From positions 1 through 32,997 of the forward strand of contig CAJMOW010000008.1 of NCBI GenBank assembly GCA_905215145.1: a stretch of DNA of 32,997 bases, given 5' to 3'. Below, piece after piece: positions 8,306 to 15,904 of this stretch. The position numbers were made by a program, and so were the translations under genes. The notes under the pieces were generated by a model, which saw nothing but the letters and a program-made list of their open reading frames with translations, did not search any database and was not told the origin of the DNA. The first letter of the stretch is position 1. The number at the start of each line of letters is the position of its first letter. This DNA is from an uncultured bacterium. Lineage in GTDB: Bacteria > Bacillota_I > Bacilli_A > RF39 > UBA660.

Positions 8306-10588
8306 ATGAATTCAAACAACAACTCAACATTACATAAAACTCAACATAAATTAATTATTACTGAAAAACCTTCTGTCGCTCAACAGTTTGCATCAGTTTT
8401 GGGTGTTAAAAGAACATCTAAAACTGATGGCTATATAGAAGATGAAAATTATGTTATTACCTGGTGTGTTGGACATTTAGTGTCAATGTTATATCCCGAA
8501 GCATATGGAGAGCAATATAAGAAATGGGATCTTGAAGTACTTCCATTTTTACCAGATGAATATAAGTATGGTGTTATTGCTAGTGTAAAAAAGCAGTATG
8601 CAGTTGTACATAAGATGTTGCATAGAAATGATATTGATACTGTATATTGGGCTGGCGATAGTGGACGAGAAGGACAAGTTATCGAAGAAAACATAAGACG
8701 TTTTGGTGGTGTTAGGAGTGGTATAAAAGAGCTTCGTGTCTGGATTGATTCTCAGACCGCTGATGAGATAAAAAGAGGAATGAGAGAAGCGAAGCCAATG
8801 GCTGCATATGACCTTGTTGCCAGCTCAGGAACAATGAGAGCAATAGAAGATTATGCAATGGGAATTAATTTTACAAGGTTACTTACACTTAAATATGGAG
8901 CTTTACTCAATAATGCTGCATCTTTACAGAAAAATACTGTAATATCGGTAGGAAGAGTTATGACGTGTGTTCTTGGTATGGTTGTTTCCAGGGAACGAGC
9001 TATCAGGGATTTTAAAGAAGAAGTTTTTTATAAAATTGTAGGTAATTTTGGTGATAATGTGCAGGCTGAATGGAAGCTTACAGAAAAATCTTTTTGTTGC
9101 GGTAATCAAAATTTATTTAAAGATTATGGTTTCTTAAAAAAGGTAGATGCAGATAATTTTATTTCTTTTCTTAATGGTAAGGTAGCTAAAATAGAAAATG
9201 TTGAAGTAAAGAATAGCAAAAAGGCAGCTCCACTACTTTTCAATCTCGCAGAATTGCAGAATATATGTGCCAAAAGATTTAAGATAAGTCCGGACGAAAC
9301 ATTATCTATTGCACAGACTTTATATGAAAAGAAACTTACAACATATCCTCGTACAGATGCCAGAGTATTAAGCACTGCGGTTGCTGTAGAGATAAATAAG
9401 AATATAAGAGGAATTCATAAGGGATATTCTAACACATCAAAATATACAGATATTATTCTTAGTGAAGAGCTATATCACAACATCTCAAATAGTAAATATA
9501 CTAATGATTCTAAAGTGACAGATCACTATGCAATCATACCGACAGGAGATACTGCTGAAATTGCAAGTTTGAGTAAGTTACAGGCAGATGTATATGATCT
9601 TATAGTTAGAAGATTCTTAAGTATATTCTATCCGGCTGCTATTTATAAGACAGTAAATATTAGTTTTATGGTAGATAATGAGTTATTTGCAACATCATCT
9701 AAGTGTTTGGTTGATAAAGGGTATTTGGATATTATTAACATATCAGATGATGAAGATGATGATAGCAGTAAAATTGATAATAAATTACTTCCTTTTGCTA
9801 ATAGTGTGAAAATCGGTGATGCCGTTAAGGTTAATGGCTATGATACCAAGGAGGGAAAGACATCACCACCTAATAGGTATAATTCAGGTTCATTAATTCT
9901 TGCTATGGAAAATGCCGGGAACTTAATTGAAGATGAAGAATTAAGAAGCCAGATAAAAGGTACTGGAATTGGTACTTCTGCTACAAGAGGTGAAATTCTT
10001 AAGAAATTAACTAATATCGGTTATCTTAATATCAATAAATCACAGGTTGTTACACCTTGCGATTTTGGTGAAATGGTGTATGAGGTTGTTAAACTAACAA
10101 TACCAGAAATGCTTAATCCAGAATTATCTGCAATATGGGATAAAGAATTAGAAGAGATTGCAAACGGTTCAATCAGTTTTCCTTCATATAAGATGAAATT
10201 GGATAATTACATAAGAGAGAAAACTAACACAATTAAAAAAGAAGATAAGTTGAATGATATTGCTGCTAATATTAAAGGTTTTGCAACTGGTTCATTATCT
10301 ATTGAAATGAATAGTAACAGGCACGTTTTGGAAGGATGCAAGTGTCCTTTGTGTGGTGGTGATATAGTTACAACTTCATTTGGATATGGCTGTAGTAATT
10401 ATAAAGAAAAGAACTGTAAGTTTAGTATAGGTCATACTATTAATTCCAAAACGATTTCAGAAAAGAATGTAAAGGATCTTATAAATAATGGTACAACACC
10501 TTTGATTAAGGGATTCATAAGCAAGGCTGGTAAGAAATTTAATGCTTCTCTTGTATTAGAGGATAATAAAATAAAATTTGTTTTTTAG
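8306..10588 (+). CDS. topB: DNA topoisomerase III
   Basis: 760 residues, type IA topoisomerase that passes single strands through a transient phosphotyrosine break; in conjugative elements it is thought to help process transferred DNA. The Toprim domain starts with IITEKPSVA at about 15-23. The catalytic Tyr is in TTYPRTDAR at about 343-351. A C-terminal zinc-ribbon (CKCPLCGGD ... CSNYKEKNCKF, about 676-712) is followed by a topoisomerase C-terminal repeat. The usual Toprim DxDREGE reads AGDSGREGQ at about 112-120, so the second Asp is Gly and the last Glu is Gln; a DxGREG form also occurs in other topoisomerase III lineages, as I recall. SD GAAAGGA. A 90-bp gap separates it from the HD gene. 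Ends in TAG. Confidence 0.95.
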   Translation: MNSNNNSTLHKTQHKLIITEKPSVAQQFASVLGVKRTSKTDGYIEDENYVITWCVGHLVSMLYPEAYGEQYKKWDLEVLPFLPDEYKYGVIASVKKQYAVVHKMLHRNDIDTVYWAGDSGREGQVIEENIRRFGGVRSGIKELRVWIDSQTADEIKRGMREAKPMAAYDLVASSGTMRAIEDYAMGINFTRLLTLKYGALLNNAASLQKNTVISVGRVMTCVLGMVVSRERAIRDFKEEVFYKIVGNFGDNVQAEWKLTEKSFCCGNQNLFKDYGFLKKVDADNFISFLNGKVAKIENVEVKNSKKAAPLLFNLAELQNICAKRFKISPDETLSIAQTLYEKKLTTYPRTDARVLSTAVAVEINKNIRGIHKGYSNTSKYTDIILSEELYHNISNSKYTNDSKVTDHYAIIPTGDTAEIASLSKLQADVYDLIVRRFLSIFYPAAIYKTVNISFMVDNELFATSSKCLVDKGYLDIINISDDEDDDSSKIDNKLLPFANSVKIGDAVKVNGYDTKEGKTSPPNRYNSGSLILAMENAGNLIEDEELRSQIKGTGIGTSATRGEILKKLTNIGYLNINKSQVVTPCDFGEMVYEVVKLTIPEMLNPELSAIWDKELEEIANGSISFPSYKMKLDNYIREKTNTIKKEDKLNDIAANIKGFATGSLSIEMNSNRHVLEGCKCPLCGGDIVTTSFGYGCSNYKEKNCKFSIGHTINSKTISEKNVKDLINNGTTPLIKGFISKAGKKFNASLVLEDNKIKFVF

Positions 10589-10599
10589 GAGTAACAGAT

Positions 10600-10803
10600 A
10601 TGGATTGTGCATCGAATAAAGAAAGAGTGTTTTATGTTGTTAAAGGTGATAATGATAACTATATAGAAAATATTGATGGTGATTTTAAGATAACAACTAC
10701 GAAAAATCCGCATAAAGCATTACATATGAGATATGGAGATATTTTACCTAATTTAAGGACTATTGAGAGTGTTAATTATTGCAGGATTAATCTTAAGCAT
10801 TGA
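10600..10803 (+). CDS. Small unknown protein
   Basis: 67 residues, starting 11 bp after topB with SD AGGAGTAAC. Basic C-terminus, no membrane segment. The pattern FYVVKGDNDNYIENIDGDFK followed by NPHKALHMRYGDI looks like a small folded domain, but I do not recognise a family. Its tight spacing makes it part of the topB transcript. Confidence 0.5.
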   Translation: MDCASNKERVFYVVKGDNDNYIENIDGDFKITTTKNPHKALHMRYGDILPNLRTIESVNYCRINLKH

Positions 10804-10914
10804 GGATGCAGAAATAAAAAGTGCAAAAAGCTAAAAGGGAGAATATAGTAAGTTTTGTAAAAGGTAAAAGATGAATATTGTCAGATTAACTTAAAATTCA
10901 AAAGGAGAAAATAA

Positions 10915-11376
10915 ATGAGTGCAGAAATTAAATTAAAGATTATAGTAGGAATTATGTGTGGAATTACATTGGGAATTCCATTTACTCCAATAGTATGCTT
11001 GATGAGACATCTGTTTATTGTACCATTTAGATATAAGAAAATGCTTAATAAAGCTATAGAACAGGGGCATGTTGTAAAAGCTAAATTAATAAAAGTCAAA
11101 GATGCAGCAGGAGAAGGTGGACATTTGGATAGTAGTAGACAAGAAGGTGTATATCAATATGAATATAAGAATAAGACATATAAAACACATTTAGTAGGAG
11201 AATCGCCAATACGCAAGGAAATAACATTGTATTTTGAAAGAAACCCAAGAAGAGCAGTAAGCAAGGAAAGATTTGGTGGATATGAAAGTCCGATATTTTT
11301 ATGTTATTTAGTTTCGGTTTTAATAGTAAGTGTAATTATTATATACATAGGAGTTGTATATGGATTTGGATGGTAA
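10915..11376 (+). CDS. Small membrane protein, DUF3592-like
   Basis: 153 residues with SD AAAAGGAG. One hydrophobic segment lies at about 9-30 (IVGIMCGITLGIPFTPIVCL) and another at about 122-148. The soluble centre has VVKAKLIKVKDAAGE, then YQYEYKNKTYKTHL and ITLYFERNPRRAVS, the alternating strand pattern of DUF3592 proteins. Function of that family is not established. It is the last gene of the left-hand operon; about 220 bp with only a gene remnant follow. Confidence 0.6.
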   Translation: MSAEIKLKIIVGIMCGITLGIPFTPIVCLMRHLFIVPFRYKKMLNKAIEQGHVVKAKLIKVKDAAGEGGHLDSSRQEGVYQYEYKNKTYKTHLVGESPIRKEITLYFERNPRRAVSKERFGGYESPIFLCYLVSVLIVSVIIIYIGVVYGFGW

Positions 11377-11479
11377 AAAATATTTTGAAAAGTTGGAGTG
11401 TTTGTGAATGTTATTTACAAATAACAAATTAAATGTTACAATTAATTTTAAAATAAGCAAAAAGAATTATGAATAAAAA

Positions 11480-11563
11480 ATGTTAAAGATATTAAAAAAT
11501 AAAGATATTTTTATTGATATAGATGGTACTCTTGATTCGTATCATATTAGTAGTTTTTTATAG
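11480..11563 (+). pseudogene. Remnant of a HAD-type hydrolase N-terminus
   Basis: A 27-codon frame starting ATG encodes IFIDIDGTLDSYHIS before a TAG. DxDGT with hydrophobic residues in front is motif I of haloacid-dehalogenase phosphatases (nucleophile Asp plus acid/base Asp). Nothing in the following bases continues the fold, and no clear SD is present. It is best read as a 5' relic left by deletion just upstream of the zeta-like kinase gene. Confidence 0.45.
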
Positions 11564-11596
11564 AAGTAAAATTGGAAAAATTGAGAGGTAATAATA

Positions 11597-12364
11597 ATGG
11601 ATGAATATTCATATGCAGAATTTGAAGAAAGTTATAAAAAGATATATGATTCATTAACTAAAGATAAGGTATTACAGGAAAAACATTGCGTGGTTTTCTT
11701 AGGTGGTCAACCAGGTACAGGTAAATCAAATTTTATAAATCAAGATTATGCTTTTTCTAATTATATTCAAATTAATGGGGATGAATATAGAAAATTTCAT
11801 CCACGATATGATGAAATTATATCTTATGATATTAAAAGTATGCCTGAACGTACACAGAAATTTGTGAATGAATGTATTGAAAGATTAATAAATGATTTAT
11901 CTGATGATGAATATAATCTTATTATTGAGGGGACATTAAGAGACTCGCAAGTTACTATTAATACTTGTCAGAATTTAAAAAGTAAAGGATACAGTACAGA
12001 CTTGTATATTGTATCTGTTGATGCTGTTGTATCATGGGAATCAACTATTAATAGAGCTGAATTACTTAAAAATATGGGAGAAACTCCGAGATATGTTTCT
12101 ATAGATAAATATAATTATATTGTTAATAATCTTATAAATAGTGTCAAGAATATTGAATCAGCTGCTTGTTTTGATAATATTTATGTAATTAATAGAAATA
12201 ATAAAATATTATATCCTGAAGCTGGAGCTATTTCAGCAGCATCTGTTGTTGAAGAACAATTAAATCTTAATAAATGGAATGAATTATTTCCTATATTAAA
12301 GGATAAATTCATTGATATGAAAATTGATGTATTACGGTATCAGAAAAGGCGAGGTGGACGATAA
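11597..12364 (+). CDS. Zeta-toxin-family P-loop kinase
   Basis: 255 residues with SD GAGAGGTAA. Walker A GGQPGTGKS is at about 36-44. The zeta-type segment INGDEYRKFHPRYDE is at about 59-73 and LIIEGTLRDSQV at about 113-124. The zeta family phosphorylates UDP-N-acetylglucosamine and so poisons wall synthesis; related family members are nucleotide or drug kinases. The Walker lysine and the D/R pair are present, so an active kinase is likely. No epsilon-type antitoxin gene is adjacent upstream: that position holds only a HAD remnant. The next gene, a PHP phosphoesterase, starts 2 bp after the stop. Substrate and toxicity are inferred, not shown. Confidence 0.8.
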   Translation: MDEYSYAEFEESYKKIYDSLTKDKVLQEKHCVVFLGGQPGTGKSNFINQDYAFSNYIQINGDEYRKFHPRYDEIISYDIKSMPERTQKFVNECIERLINDLSDDEYNLIIEGTLRDSQVTINTCQNLKSKGYSTDLYIVSVDAVVSWESTINRAELLKNMGETPRYVSIDKYNYIVNNLINSVKNIESAACFDNIYVINRNNKILYPEAGAISAASVVEEQLNLNKWNELFPILKDKFIDMKIDVLRYQKRRGGR

Positions 12365-12366
12365 TT

Positions 12367-13197
12367 ATGGATAACAAATATGTTTTTCATGTTCATACTT
12401 ATAGGTGTGGACATGCTACTGATGAAACAGATGAAGATTATATAAAAAATGCTATAGCTCTTGGAGCTGATAGTATAACATTTACAGATCATGCCCCTTT
12501 TCCTGGTAATCCATTTACAGGTAGAATGAAGTATTCACAATTGAAAGAATATATATCGTCCTTGATAGAGCTAAAAAGCGTATATGAGGGAATTATAGAT
12601 GTTCATATAGGACTTGAAATAGAATATTTACCATCATATAAAAGTTACTATGAAGAACTTAAAGCTAATGAGGATATTGAGCTTATGATTATAGGACAAC
12701 ATCATTATGAAGTTTCTAAGGGTGTATATAGTTTTATGAGTGATATAAAATATGAATATATTGGACTATTTAATGCAATGATAGAAGGTGTTAATACTGG
12801 ATTATTTGATGTTGTTGCACATCCAGATAGAGCTTTTAGAAAAGAAAGTATATGGACTAAGGAAATGGCGGAATATTCAAATAAGTTAATTGCAGCTGTA
12901 GGTGATAAAATATTGTTAGAAAAAAATTTTAGTTCTATGAAAAAGAAAGGAGCTTACTGGGAAGAATTTTGGGATATTGTACCAGACAAAGTAAAATTAA
13001 TATATGGTTGCGATGCACATTCGACAAAAGATATGCAGGTTGGGATAAGTAAAGGTAGGTATTATGAAGTCAATTCATCAAATACATTTTCGGCTAAAAA
13101 AAATAGGATAATAAAAAGAGGTATTAATGGACTTATATTGGGAACATCAGGAAGTGGATATGTGTTAGAAAATAAAGGAATTAATAAAATATTATAA
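12367..13197 (+). CDS. PHP-domain phosphoesterase (histidinol-phosphatase-like)
   Basis: 276 residues. HVHTYRCGHAT at about 8-18 supplies the first metal ligands, FTDHAPFP at about 39-46 the next, GLEIEY at about 79-84 and IIGQHH at about 103-108 follow, and VVAHPDRAF and YGCDAHSTKDM complete the set. These are all the segments that bind the tri-metal site of PHP phosphoesterases. The overall length and order match HisK-type histidinol phosphatases. With no histidine genes around, a biosynthetic role is unlikely here. It is coupled to the zeta-like kinase by a 2-bp gap with an SD (GAGGTGG) inside that gene's end, so the pair is co-expressed and may act on the same phosphorylated product. Confidence 0.85.
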   Translation: MDNKYVFHVHTYRCGHATDETDEDYIKNAIALGADSITFTDHAPFPGNPFTGRMKYSQLKEYISSLIELKSVYEGIIDVHIGLEIEYLPSYKSYYEELKANEDIELMIIGQHHYEVSKGVYSFMSDIKYEYIGLFNAMIEGVNTGLFDVVAHPDRAFRKESIWTKEMAEYSNKLIAAVGDKILLEKNFSSMKKKGAYWEEFWDIVPDKVKLIYGCDAHSTKDMQVGISKGRYYEVNSSNTFSAKKNRIIKRGINGLILGTSGSGYVLENKGINKIL

Positions 13198-13297
13198 GGG
13201 TGTGCCTTAAATGAAATTCCAGAATTGAGATTAATGTTTAAATATGAATTTTGAAATAGATGAATGTAACAATTTTAGTAAAATATAAGAAATGTAT

Positions 13298-13323
13298 AAA
13301 GCCAGTTTTGCTGGCTTTTTTTT
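13298..13323 (+). terminator. Rho-independent terminator after the kinase-PHP pair
   Basis: AAAGCCAG at 13298-13305 pairs with CTGGCTTT at 13311-13318 around a 5-nt loop, followed by a T-run to 13323. It closes the 11.6-13.2 kb transcription unit. Confidence 0.85.
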
Positions 13324-13330
13324 AATAACA

Positions 13331-13360
13331 AGGTATTAAAAAGTATACTTTCTAATACCT
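13331..13360 (+). repeat. 30-bp near-perfect palindrome upstream of the resolvase gene
   Basis: AGGTATTA (13331-13338) is inverted at 13353-13360, and the centre AAGTATACTT (13341-13350) is itself a perfect palindrome. Fourteen of fifteen base pairs of the 30-bp dyad match. The size fits a serine-resolvase crossover subsite or a dimeric repressor operator. There is no gene on it. Confidence 0.6.
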
Positions 13361-13415
13361 ATTCTTTTTAACTGTATTTTAGGTTGCAAAAACTATAAGA
13401 TAAATACTTTTAAAA

Positions 13416-13444
13416 GTTGTAAAATGATGATATACTTTTACAAC
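13416..13444 (+). promoter_or_regulatory. Dyad operator-like site at the resolvase 5' end
   Basis: GTTGTAAAA (13416-13424) is repeated inverted as TTTTACAAC (13436-13444) with an 11-bp spacer. The site ends directly before the AAGGAG at 13445-13450 and contains a TATACT -10-like sequence (13431-13436). This is the position expected for autorepression by the resolvase or for a second recombination subsite. Confidence 0.55.
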
Positions 13445-13459
13445 AAGGAGCTGATAAAA

Positions 13460-14101
13460 ATGAATTACTATTATGGATATAACAGGGTATCAACTAAGGA
13501 TCAGAATCCACAAAGAGGAAATGATAACATTATGAGATTTTGTAAAGAACATGATTATCCTTTAAAAAAAATATTTGTGGACAAGCAAAGTGGAAAAAAT
13601 TATGATAGAGCTAGATATATAATTCTTAAGGAAGATATTTTAAGAACAGGCGATGTACTGGTTATTCCAGAATTTGATAGATTGGGTAGAGCAGATGAAA
13701 CTAAGAAAGAATTGGAATATTTTAAAGAGCATGGAATAAGGGTGATTTTCTTAGATATTCCAACCACACAAATGGAGTTATCCAATATTGATGATAATAT
13801 GACTAAAATGATTCTAAGCTGCATTAATGATATGTTAATATCTTTCTATGATTGTCTTGCTCGTTCTGAATTAGAAAGAAAGAAAAAAAGACAAAGAGAA
13901 GGTTATGAAGCTTTAAGAAAACGTGGTGAATGGGATAAGATAGGCAGACCAAGAAAAATGTCTAAGGAACAATTTAAACTGGAATATCAAAAGGTTGTTG
14001 ATGAAGAATTAACTACTACAGAATTAATGAGAAGTTTACAACTTAATAAAGATACATATTTTAGATATGTAAGAGAATATAAAGCTGATTTAATAAAATG
14101 A
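13460..14101 (+). CDS. Small serine recombinase (resolvase/invertase)
   Basis: 213 residues. The ATG at 13460 is preferred over the in-frame ATG at 13424 because AAGGAG at 13445-13450 sits at ideal spacing and the earlier start lies inside a dyad site. YNRVSTKDQN places the catalytic Ser at residue 11, PEFDRLGRAD at about 70-79 is the second active-site block, and RSELERKKKRQREG is the long helix E. A C-terminal helix-turn-helix occupies about 175-207. Length is that of Tn3-type resolvases, not of large serine integrases. On a plasmid or element it would resolve multimers. It is a single-gene unit between two terminators. Confidence 0.9.
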   Translation: MNYYYGYNRVSTKDQNPQRGNDNIMRFCKEHDYPLKKIFVDKQSGKNYDRARYIILKEDILRTGDVLVIPEFDRLGRADETKKELEYFKEHGIRVIFLDIPTTQMELSNIDDNMTKMILSCINDMLISFYDCLARSELERKKKRQREGYEALRKRGEWDKIGRPRKMSKEQFKLEYQKVVDEELTTTELMRSLQLNKDTYFRYVREYKADLIK

Positions 14102-14120
14102 TAGATATATGTAGTACTCT

Positions 14121-14134
14121 TTGCAATATTGCAA
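14121..14134 (+). repeat. 14-bp perfect palindrome downstream of the resolvase
   Basis: TTGCAATATTGCAA starts 20 bp after the resolvase stop. It has no T-run, so it is not a terminator. It could be a protein-binding site. Confidence 0.4.
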
Positions 14135-14149
14135 CAAAAAAAGTTAAAA

Positions 14150-14177
14150 TTGTCAATAGTATCATTGATTTTATAAT
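14150..14177 (+). promoter_or_regulatory. Putative sigma-70-type promoter
   Basis: TTGTCA (14150-14155), 16-bp spacer, TATAAT (14172-14177). It faces the hairpin at 14251, giving a possible short transcript of about 100 nt with no well-supported gene; a 30-codon frame from 14198 has no SD. No other gene explains it. Confidence 0.4.
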
Positions 14178-14250
14178 ATGTGTAAGATATTATTATTATG
14201 ATGATATATGATTTACATTACATTGAAGTGTTTTTTTCTTCAATCCCTTA

Positions 14251-14284
14251 CCCTCTAAGTATTAGATACTTAGAGGGGTTTCTT
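14251..14284 (+). terminator. Strong hairpin, probable terminator
   Basis: CCCTCTAAGTAT (14251-14262) and ATACTTAGAGGG (14266-14277) form a perfect 12-bp stem with a 3-nt loop, followed by GTTTCTT. The T-rich side is on the + strand. It would stop transcripts from the resolvase or from the promoter at 14150. Confidence 0.6.
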
Positions 14285-14353
14285 ATATAGGGACGTAATA
14301 ATTATGTTATATCATTTCGCATTTAACGTATAGAAACGTGGTTTTTAGTATAT

Positions 14354-14545
14354 TTAATTGTTACAATGACAACTTACCCAACAATTTTGTTGCCCGCAAG
14401 GCAAGTTACTTGAATTGCCTATATTTTCTGGACATTCCAAACAATTACGTACATTGTCAGGATTATACATAAAGGCTTTGTATGCTTCTACTCTGTCATA
14501 CTCTGCCTTTGAGACATAGCCTTCTCCGGCAACAAAGTACTTTGT
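14354..14545 (-). pseudogene. In-frame Cys-rich continuation beyond an amber codon
   Basis: Directly after the TAG at 14548-14546 the same reading frame stays open for 63 codons and ends with TAA at 14356-14354. It reads TKYFVAGEGYVSKAEYDRVE, then NVRNCLECPENI and LPCGQQNCWVSCHCN. This Cys-rich ending is a compact pattern I associate with small phage and mobile-element proteins, so it is real coding sequence. No independent start with an SD is visible. It is therefore the C-terminal part of the gene starting at 14956, cut off by a nonsense change, or less likely read through. Confidence 0.6.
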
Positions 14546-14956
14546 CTATCTTTCTCCGTTTATTTCTATTTTCTTTGTGTTTTTATTAAACATTAATTCT
14601 CCTTTTTTGTCGATTATTATTGATTCAAAAAATTTTCTTTCTGTTTCAATGCTTTTCTTAATTTCACTATATTGTTTTAATGGATGTAATTTCATTTTTT
14701 TTGCCTTATCAATCGGGCGAAAATGTGGACAAGTCCATCCTTTACGGCTTAGGTATTCTGATTCCTTATCGTACATATTTTCTCTGTAATCACCATTTTT
14801 ATCATAAAGATAATTAGCCACACATGCATCAAAAAAACCTACAGTCATATCTCCACTTTCAAAATTGTAACAATATCTACAACGATAAGGAATAGTGTCA
14901 AGTCCAACCCACATATCAGCTTTTTTATTAGCTTTTTTCCATTGTCTTTTATTCAT
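14546..14956 (-). CDS. Unknown Cys-containing protein, probably truncated by an internal TAG
   Basis: 136 residues with SD AAAAGGAG before the ATG at 14956. The N-terminus is basic (MNKRQWKKANKKAD) and is followed by a possible zinc site (CRYCYNFESGD, then CVANYLYDK and WTCPHFRP). The frame ends at TAG 14548-14546 in ...KIEINGER, but open sequence with clear protein character continues in the same frame for 63 codons. It is the last gene of the minus-strand operon driven from about 15690. Function unknown. Confidence 0.6.
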   Translation of the reverse strand: MNKRQWKKANKKADMWVGLDTIPYRCRYCYNFESGDMTVGFFDACVANYLYDKNGDYRENMYDKESEYLSRKGWTCPHFRPIDKAKKMKLHPLKQYSEIKKSIETERKFFESIIIDKKGELMFNKNTKKIEINGER

Positions 14957-14960
14957 AAAT

Positions 14961-15108
14961 TCATCTCCTTTTAAAAAGAAAATATACTACTACCAAAACC
15001 AAAGAAATAACATATCCAACAGGAACGCTATGCTTATAGCTACTGAAATTAATATCAAAACACATAATAAGGTTCACTAGCAAATCTGGTACGATAACTA
15101 ATACACCG
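14961..15108 (-). pseudogene. Shifted-frame C-terminal half of the small membrane protein
   Basis: If one G of the G6 run (C6 on +, 15109-15114) is left out, the frame from 15285 continues as GGGVLVIVPDLLVNL, and later VPVGYVISLVLVVVYFLFKR forms a second membrane helix. It ends in TGA at 14963-14961, overlapping the SD region of the next gene. The hydrophobic helix and the natural gene spacing support this as the original ending. Confidence 0.55.
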
Positions 15109-15285
15109 CCCCCCAAATGCGTAGAGAAGATATGTTTTAATCTCTTTTAACGATTGTTTCTTTCGTAAGTACCTATAAACAGCAATAGTAATACTTGATA
15201 AACATAATATCAATCCGATCAATATTACCATTTTCGTAATAACAGGTAGCATAACATTAACTGTATTTTCCAAATTACTTATCAA
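15055..15285 (-). CDS. Small membrane protein, frame disrupted at a G6 run
   Basis: TTG start at 15285 with a strong SD (GGAAGGAG). Residues about 12-36 form a membrane helix (VITKMVILIGLILCLSSITI), followed by a basic segment RKKQSLKEIK. The frame as read ends after CISYRTRFASEPYYVF, a poor ending. Omitting one G in the run at 15109-15114 restores a 107-residue protein with a second helix. So this is a frameshifted gene, a sequence error in a homopolymer, or a phase-variable gene. It sits between the acidic-protein gene and the Cys-protein gene in the same operon. Confidence 0.55.
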   Translation of the reverse strand: MISNLENTVNVMLPVITKMVILIGLILCLSSITIAVYRYLRKKQSLKEIKTYLLYAFGGRCISYRTRFASEPYYVF

Positions 15286-15339
15286 ACTTAAACTCCTTCC
15301 ACAATAATTTTCTTTTGTTATTTTATGCTTTCCTTTCCT

Positions 15340-15624
15340 TTATTCAAAATCCTCTGGGTCACATTCAACTTCATCCCAATATTCATTAATAACATAATCC
15401 TTAGAGCCATCATCATTAGCAGGGTCATTGTTATAATTACAAAATTGGGTGTATTCTACTCTATGCTTTTCCTCATAATTAGTAAATCTATAATCTACTA
15501 TGTAATCACAAGTTGGAGCATCCTTATCAATAGCAGAATCATCGTTTTTATAACCTAATTCCATAAGGTATTTTTCACCTTCATCATAATTCATTTTTTT
15601 AAGTTTTGTCATATCAGCTTTCAT
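15340..15624 (-). CDS. Small acidic unknown protein
   Basis: 94 residues starting ATG at 15624, with AAGGAAAGG upstream. Basic first ten residues, then strongly acidic (many Asp/Glu, including DDGSKDYVINEYWDEVECD). Single soluble domain, no recognised family. First gene after a consensus minus-strand promoter at 15701-15673. An acidic DNA-mimic role is possible for such a protein but nothing specific supports it. Confidence 0.6.
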   Translation of the reverse strand: MKADMTKLKKMNYDEGEKYLMELGYKNDDSAIDKDAPTCDYIVDYRFTNYEEKHRVEYTQFCNYNNDPANDDGSKDYVINEYWDEVECDPEDFE

Positions 15625-15672
15625 ATTTTTTATTTTCCTTTCCTTTTAAGAACTTCTTTAATTTATGCATAA

Positions 15673-15701
15673 ATTATAACATAGAAATTGTTAATTGTCA
15701 A
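15673..15701 (-). promoter_or_regulatory. Consensus sigma-70-type promoter of the minus-strand operon
   Basis: On the minus strand TTGACA (15701-15696), 17-bp spacer and TATAAT (15678-15673) match the consensus exactly. It reads toward the three minus-strand genes ending at 14354. The rest of the 280-bp divergent gap (15625-15904) is AT-rich with no other clear signal. Confidence 0.85.
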
Positions 15702-15904
15702 TATTTTACAGCAAAAATGTAAATTATTTTACAATGAATTCACTTAAAAATCTTTAATTTTATTTTTTCTTTTAATTGTATTTTGGTAAAGCCGGAATTT
15801 TGCAGATATTCTATAAAATTTATTAAGTTGTGTAATTGTTGTTAACATATGTATGTTTGTCTTTGATATTGTATTGTTATTAAAAAAATATTAGGAGGCT
15901 TTTT

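Noticed and set aside
12367..13197. Histidine biosynthesis gene (hisK)
   Set aside because: The fold matches, but no other histidine gene is near and the gene is coupled to a zeta-like kinase on a mobile element.
13460..14101. Serine recombinase as the integrase of an integrative element
   Set aside because: At 213 residues with a single C-terminal HTH it is a resolvase/invertase type; large serine integrases are over 400 residues. No attachment-site repeats were recognised.
14198..14290. 30-residue peptide gene (toxin candidate)
   Set aside because: No SD in front and composition not typical of type I toxins; noted only as a possible content of the orphan transcript.
14546..14548. Amber codon read as pyrrolysine or another amino acid
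   Set aside because: TAG ends other convincing genes here (7665, 10588), and no recoding element is visible; a nonsense change is simpler.
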